Shown here piece after piece: positions 60,532 through 64,000 of a stretch of 64,000 nucleotides of DNA (within the stretch, counting starts at the first letter, position 1; every line of letters starts with the position of its first letter). The stretch spans positions 131,384-195,383 of the forward strand of contig NZ_JAYTLQ010000060.1 of NCBI RefSeq assembly GCF_043729335.1, in the 5' to 3' direction. The notes below the pieces were generated by a model that ran no database searches, was not told the origin of the DNA, and saw only the letters and a list, made by a program, of their open reading frames with translations. Source of the DNA: Crenothrix sp043729335 (GTDB taxonomy: Bacteria; Pseudomonadota; Gammaproteobacteria; Methylococcales; Methylomonadaceae). Made by a program: the position numbers and the translations under genes.

Positions 60532-61224
60532 TTAACAATGGCTACTCATAACTTTACGGTGTCCAAGGTTTGCGTAACGTTTGGAAAAACCAAACCCAGC
60601 AATACCCATGAGAGTTAATATTAAAGGCACTGGCGTAGGCACAGAAGATGGCAATGGTGGGGCATCAAAACGTGCACCAGTGAAATTTAATTGTACTGTG
60701 CCAAATTGTGGGGAATTTCCAGTGGTACGCCAGCCTTTGACAAGCATATTTGGTGGAAATACGTCCACGCCGTATTCAACATCATTATCGCGAACTGTCA
60801 AAGTTTCATAAATATTGTAAGCAACCAGGTAAAAACCGGCGGCATGGCTTGCAAATTGACCCGCATTCAACTGAGATAAAAGGCCGTCTGGACCGCTATC
60901 CGCATCAGCAAACAGCAGATGGTGACTATCATCCAGAACATATAAATTTGTATCGTTATCGAAACTCAAAGACGTACCGTCCATGGTAATTGAAAAATTG
61001 GCCGGGTCACTGATATATATTCGAAATACGTCGGTATCTGTGCCAGTGTTATTCATAGTTCCTGTAATGGTATCGAGAACGCCGGTACCGGTTAAATGCT
61101 GTGCTGTTCCTGGCGTATTTCCAGCTTCACCCAATTCATTCCATACACCCAGTGTGGACGCTAAGGCACTTTGCCCAAAGCCAAGAGAAGATAATAAGAC
61201 CACTAAACAAAGATTTTTTTTCAT
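60532..61224 (-). CDS. DVUA0089 family protein with PEP-CTERM-like sorting signal
   Basis: An exported 230-aa protein. It has a signal peptide (MKKNLCLVVLLSSLGFGQSALA), a beta-rich domain of the DVUA0089 type (WNELGEAGNTPGTAQHLTGTG; DTDVFRIYISDPANFSITMDG), and a C-terminal sorting-like tail. The tail has a VPTPVP motif, a hydrophobic helix (LILTLMGIAGFGF) and a basic stretch (SKRYANLGHRK). PEP-CTERM proteins are processed by an exosortase, often encoded with exopolysaccharide genes, which agrees with the EPS locus here, although no exosortase is in the window. The tail is longer than usual, ending MSSHC. Confidence 0.8.
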   Translation of the reverse strand: MKKNLCLVVLLSSLGFGQSALASTLGVWNELGEAGNTPGTAQHLTGTGVLDTITGTMNNTGTDTDVFRIYISDPANFSITMDGTSLSFDNDTNLYVLDDSHHLLFADADSGPDGLLSQLNAGQFASHAAGFYLVAYNIYETLTVRDNDVEYGVDVFPPNMLVKGWRTTGNSPQFGTVQLNFTGARFDAPPLPSSVPTPVPLILTLMGIAGFGFSKRYANLGHRKVMSSHC

Positions 61225-61573
61225 GTTTTAGATTCCTAATAAAGGTTAAAACAGGATAACAAGTACAACATCACCCCAGTTACACCCAGTATAGATTAGG
61301 CCATAGACTATACAAGTCATAGTGTTAGCGTGAAAAACACCCTGATTTTATGAAGTTGTAAGCTTTGCCGTGGCTTTACTTATTTTTATTAAACAGAAAG
61401 CCACAATAATATCGTTAAGCTCCTTTAATCGATTACGTTTTTGGACATCGGTGGGTGTAGAACTATTTAAATAAATTTAATAATGGGACAGTTTTTTTAA
61501 TTTTTGTGATGCTAATCACATTTTGTGGAAACTGCTAGCGTGAAAAGTTATCAGGAATTGTGCCGATAATTTA

Positions 61574-61756
61574 AATGTTATGGCTTCCAACTTTATATCT
61601 AAGTCGGGACAGCTGAAGGTGTGCCGTTCGTGGTGAGCCATTCGACTAGCTCATGAGAGCCTTGTCGAACCATGAGCGACACACCGTACACCCTTCGACA
61701 AGGCCGAACGGTGGGCCTTATTGAGTGTCCCGTCTTATGTGGATAGCCAATGTTAT
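61574..61756. mobile_element. MITE-like element with 8-bp target duplication (copy 2)
   Basis: A 167-bp non-coding element (61582-61748) flanked by a perfect 8-bp direct repeat AATGTTAT (61574-61581 and 61749-61756). The right end (61726-61748) and the left end (61582-61611) are inverted repeats of the copy-1 family, sharing CTAAGTCGGGACA / TGTCCCGTCTTA-type sequence; the left end carries an extra 7 or so bases. The centre contains the same TTCGACAAGGCC/GAACGG-type palindromes, more diverged than in copy 1. Its independent target duplication confirms that this is a transposed unit. Confidence 0.85.
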
Positions 61757-61849
61757 TAATAGTGGCTAGCCACCGACACCAGCAAAAAAACGGCTCAATA
61801 AATCAAGGAAAAATCCAAAGTCACACCTACAGCAAACCCCATTTTCCGG

Positions 61850-61855
61850 TATAAT
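61850..61855 (+). promoter_or_regulatory. -10 element of the argG promoter
   Basis: A perfect TATAAT, 35 bases upstream of the argG start. The -35 region (about 61827) is weak. AAGG at 61874-61877 may serve as the ribosome binding site. Confidence 0.45.
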
Positions 61856-61889
61856 TCCCCGTATTTTTAACTCAAGGTAGTCGCGCGTT

Positions 61890-63104
61890 ATGTCAGAAAT
61901 CAATAAAGTAGTCTTGGCTTATTCTGGGGGCTTGGATACCTCTGTTATTCTTAAATGGCTGCAAGATGTGTATCAGTGTGAAGTCGTCACCTTTACCGCC
62001 GACTTAGGCCAGGGCGAAGAAGTGGAACCCGCGCGTGCCAAAGCGCAAGCCATGGGCATTAAAGAAATTTATATTGATGACTTACGCGAAGAATTTGCCC
62101 GCGATTTTGTGTTTCCGATGTTTCGCGCCAACACCGTTTATGAAGGCGAATACTTACTGGGCACATCAATCGCCCGCCCGTTAATTGCCAAACGCTTGAT
62201 TGAAATCGCCAACGAAACCGGCGCTAAGGCCATTTCTCACGGCGCAACCGGTAAAGGTAATGACCAAGTGCGTTTTGAGTTGGGCGCTTATGCGTTACGC
62301 CCTGATATTCATGTTATTGCACCGTGGCGGGAATGGGATTTAACCTCGCGCCAAACTTTGCTGGATTACGCCGAAAAACACAGCATCCCAGTGGAAATGA
62401 AAAAAGGCAAAACTTCGCCTTATTCTATGGATGCCAATTTGCTGCACATTTCCTACGAAGGCCGCGTACTGGAAAATCCGTGGACAGAACCCGAAGAAGA
62501 CATGTGGCGCTGGACGGTTTCACCGGAAAACGCACCCGACAAAGCGACCTATATTGAACTAACCTATCAGCACGGCGATATCGTCGCGATTGATGATGTG
62601 CCCTGCTCGCCTGCCACTGTCCTTGAGCAATTAAACAAACTGGGTGGCGCTAATGGTATCGGTCGTTTGGATATTGTCGAGAACCGTTATGTCGGCATGA
62701 AATCGCGTGGCTGTTATGAGACCCCAGCCGGTACGGTCATGCTAAAAGCCCATCGTGCTATCGAATCTTTAACACTGGACCGCGAAGTAGCGCATTTAAA
62801 AGATGAACTTATGCCGCGCTACGCTTCGTTAATTTATAACGGTTACTGGTGGAGCCCTGAACGCGAAATGTTACAAACCATGATCAATGCCTCACAAATA
62901 AATGTTAACGGCAAAGTGCGCCTAAAATTATACAAAGGCAACGTTATAGTCGTAGGCCGCGCATCCACTACCGACAGTTTGTTTGATGAGAGCATTGCCA
63001 CCTTTGAAGAAGATGGCGGCGCGTACAATCAAAAAGACGCAGAGGGCTTTATTAAATTAAATGCCCTTAGAATGCGAATAGCCGCGGCCAAACGATTAAA
63101 ATAG
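61890..63104 (+). CDS. argG: Argininosuccinate synthase
   Basis: ATP-dependent ligase joining citrulline and aspartate in arginine synthesis. The PP-loop AYSGGLDTSVILKWL is at about residues 9-23, with further signatures ISHGATGKGNDQVRFE and KSRGCYETPAGTVM. At 404 aa it belongs to the common short type (as in Bacillus and eukaryotes) rather than the longer E. coli type (447 aa). It is probably monocistronic: its own promoter lies upstream, and a new promoter and leader begin just after it. Confidence 0.98.
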   Translation: MSEINKVVLAYSGGLDTSVILKWLQDVYQCEVVTFTADLGQGEEVEPARAKAQAMGIKEIYIDDLREEFARDFVFPMFRANTVYEGEYLLGTSIARPLIAKRLIEIANETGAKAISHGATGKGNDQVRFELGAYALRPDIHVIAPWREWDLTSRQTLLDYAEKHSIPVEMKKGKTSPYSMDANLLHISYEGRVLENPWTEPEEDMWRWTVSPENAPDKATYIELTYQHGDIVAIDDVPCSPATVLEQLNKLGGANGIGRLDIVENRYVGMKSRGCYETPAGTVMLKAHRAIESLTLDREVAHLKDELMPRYASLIYNGYWWSPEREMLQTMINASQINVNGKVRLKLYKGNVIVVGRASTTDSLFDESIATFEEDGGAYNQKDAEGFIKLNALRMRIAAAKRLK

Positions 63105-63118
63105 CTTTAAGAAAACAC

Positions 63119-63146
63119 GCGACAAATAGCGCCAAGCTTGTATAAT
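63119..63146 (+). promoter_or_regulatory. Probable sigma70 promoter of the membrane protein gene
   Basis: GCGACA (63119-63124) and TATAAT (63141-63146) at 16-base spacing, immediately after the argG stop codon and about 85 bases before the next start. Confidence 0.5.
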
Positions 63147-63190
63147 CTGCGTTTTCAATAAAAACAACAACGAAAACAATGTTTTTTCAA

Positions 63191-63216
63191 CCGAGGAACT
63201 GCAAAACAGTACTCGG
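63191..63216 (+). promoter_or_regulatory. 5'-UTR hairpin before the membrane protein gene
   Basis: CCGAG (63191-63195) pairs with CTCGG (63212-63216), and the inner ACTG (63198-63201) with CAGT (63207-63210). It sits just 4 bases upstream of the purine-rich ribosome binding site GAGGGGGAG (63220-63228), so folding could influence translation. No riboswitch family was recognised. Confidence 0.4.
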
Positions 63217-63230
63217 CCTGAGGGGGAGTC

Positions 63231-63824
63231 ATGAGTGATAGCCGCAATGTAAAATTAGAAATTGTTGAAATCAAGGGAGCGCTACAAAAAATATCTCCCC
63301 TTCATAGCGTAGTAAAAGTTAAGCGTTGGCGGATGGCTGCTTTGGTTTCTGCGATGGCTGTTGTGGTGGCAATTGGCTTTGCATTAGCACCCGACAAAGA
63401 CATTAAACCCACAAACACAGTAGCTAAAACTTATGCCGCAGCAAATCCTGTCGTATCTGATGAAATCAATGTTTTGAAAGGGCAATTTGTAGGGCTTATC
63501 AGCGGTTCGATTGAAAGTAAGTTGAGAACATTAGAAAATAATATCCGCGTTGGCGCTGTAAGTAATTCGTTGGGCACGATACAAGATTTAAAAAATGATG
63601 TAAAAGTGCTGCGTGCCTATTCAAGTCCTAACACACCGGAAAACACCCCTATTTCTAATGCCCTACTTATGCAGGAAGTTTCTCATTTAAGAAACCTCAT
63701 TTATCTCACACTCACCTCATGTGGATTAATGCTTGTAGCGGTTGTCGGCGTATGGTTCAAAAATCGTAAACGGCTACCTTTTAAAGAACAAGAAGCCATC
63801 ATTCGCTATTTAGACAAACAATAG
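63231..63824 (+). CDS. Two-helix membrane protein of unknown function
   Basis: A 197-aa protein not recognised as a named family. It has a first TM helix at about residues 36-54 (MAALVSAMAVVVAIGFALA), an extra-cytoplasmic, partly coiled region (about 58-155, ESKLRTLENNIRVG...DLKNDVKVLRAYS), a second TM helix (about 163-182, LIYLTLTSCGLMLVAVVGVWF) and a short basic tail. The strong SD (GGGGGAG) precedes the ATG. It has its own promoter, a leader hairpin and a terminator at 63856-63889, so it is an independent transcription unit. Confidence 0.75.
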   Translation: MSDSRNVKLEIVEIKGALQKISPLHSVVKVKRWRMAALVSAMAVVVAIGFALAPDKDIKPTNTVAKTYAAANPVVSDEINVLKGQFVGLISGSIESKLRTLENNIRVGAVSNSLGTIQDLKNDVKVLRAYSSPNTPENTPISNALLMQEVSHLRNLIYLTLTSCGLMLVAVVGVWFKNRKRLPFKEQEAIIRYLDKQ

Positions 63825-63855
63825 TGCCGCTGTATTGCTATATCACTAAACTAAA

Positions 63856-63893
63856 AAAGCCGCTTAGTCTTAACAACTAAAGCGGCTTTATTC
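63856..63893. terminator. Terminator hairpin after the membrane protein gene
   Basis: AAAGCCGCTTAGT (63856-63868) pairs with ACTAAAGCGGCTTT (63876-63889) with one bulged A, followed by ATTC; T- and A-rich flanks on both sides allow bidirectional use. It lies 30 bases after the stop codon. Confidence 0.75.
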
Positions 63894-63941
63894 ATTACAG
63901 ACCTAGTACTCAGTCAATCTTATTTTGTCAGTCAGATATTT

Positions 63942-64000
63942 TAAAAAACCGTTCGTGGTGAGCTTGTCGAACCATGAACCACAAGTCCTTCGACAGGCTC
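63942..64000. repeat. Core palindrome of the MITE family, cut by the window edge
   Basis: From about 63942 the sequence closely matches the reverse complement of the centre of MITE copy 1 (TTTTAAAAAA, CCGTTCGTGGTGAGC, TTGTCGAACCATGAACCAC, TCCTTCGACAGGCTC). The GGCTAC...GGGACA terminus is not visible to the left, so this is a core-only copy or a different arrangement. It continues beyond the window. Confidence 0.7.

Larger units (their letters stand above)
61225..61889. other. Intergenic region holding MITE copy 2 and the argG promoter
   Basis: 665 bases with no gene. Contents recognised: AT-rich leader of the DVUA0089-family gene, the MITE-like element at 61582-61748, and the argG promoter near 61850. 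No other structure was seen. Confidence 0.5.

Overview
The window looks like a chromosomal segment of a gammaproteobacterial methanotroph of the order Methylococcales (Methylomonas/Methylobacter-like). The strongest clue is the crtN - aldehyde dehydrogenase - crtP/crtNb cluster (42982-47592), the C30 (diapo)carotenoid gene set described in Methylomonas. Gammaproteobacterial housekeeping genes agree with this: bamA-skp-fabZ-lpxA-rnhB, the EF-P beta-lysylation genes, glyQ/glyS, zur, and a ydbH/ydbL pair. No methane oxidation gene lies in the window, so the assignment is inference. No rRNA, tRNA or CRISPR array was seen.

Layout. 1-2520: the 3' part of thiC (its start lies before the window) and a small secreted protein. 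2866-10359: a glycan cluster with UDP-galactopyranose mutase, two glycosyltransferases, a NodS-like methyltransferase, a PIG-L deacetylase, an acyl-CoA-dehydrogenase-like flavoprotein and a glycosidase-like protein; it probably makes or decorates a galactofuranose-containing glycan or glycolipid. 10496-13141: epmB, efp and epmA, a complete EF-P beta-lysylation set. 13211-18103: outer membrane and lipid A genes (bamA, skp, fabZ, lpxA, rnhB) without the lpxD and lpxB usually interleaved. 18114-24022, minus strand: plsC, gmhB and the glycyl-tRNA synthetase genes. Between glyQ and glyS sits a tight two-gene insert, an SMC/ABC-type ATPase and a Toprim-like protein, that resembles OLD/AbiL/PARIS-type anti-phage systems. 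24200-28148: glgP, trmL and two small envelope proteins.

28411-42937 is an exopolysaccharide region: Wzx-like flippase, O-antigen-ligase-like protein, Wzc-like tyrosine autokinase and two paralogous GHL15-type putative glycoside hydrolases. A five-gene non-canonical chaperone operon (TPR protein, J-like protein, GrpE, short Hsp70, zinc-ribbon protein; 32793-38445) lies inside it. 42982-51049: the carotenoid genes, then a MacB/FtsX-type ABC exporter. 51561-55167: orphan HigA-like regulator, zur, an HD-GYP phosphodiesterase, cysM. 55255-64000: YdbH/YdbL envelope proteins, rlmD, a small secreted protein, a DVUA0089/PEP-CTERM-like protein, argG and a membrane protein.

Two short non-coding mobile elements (53914-54037 and 61582-61748) share terminal inverted repeats and each is flanked by a perfect 8-bp direct repeat. 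Their palindromic core recurs without the termini at the right edge of the window and as a fragment near 51.1 kb.
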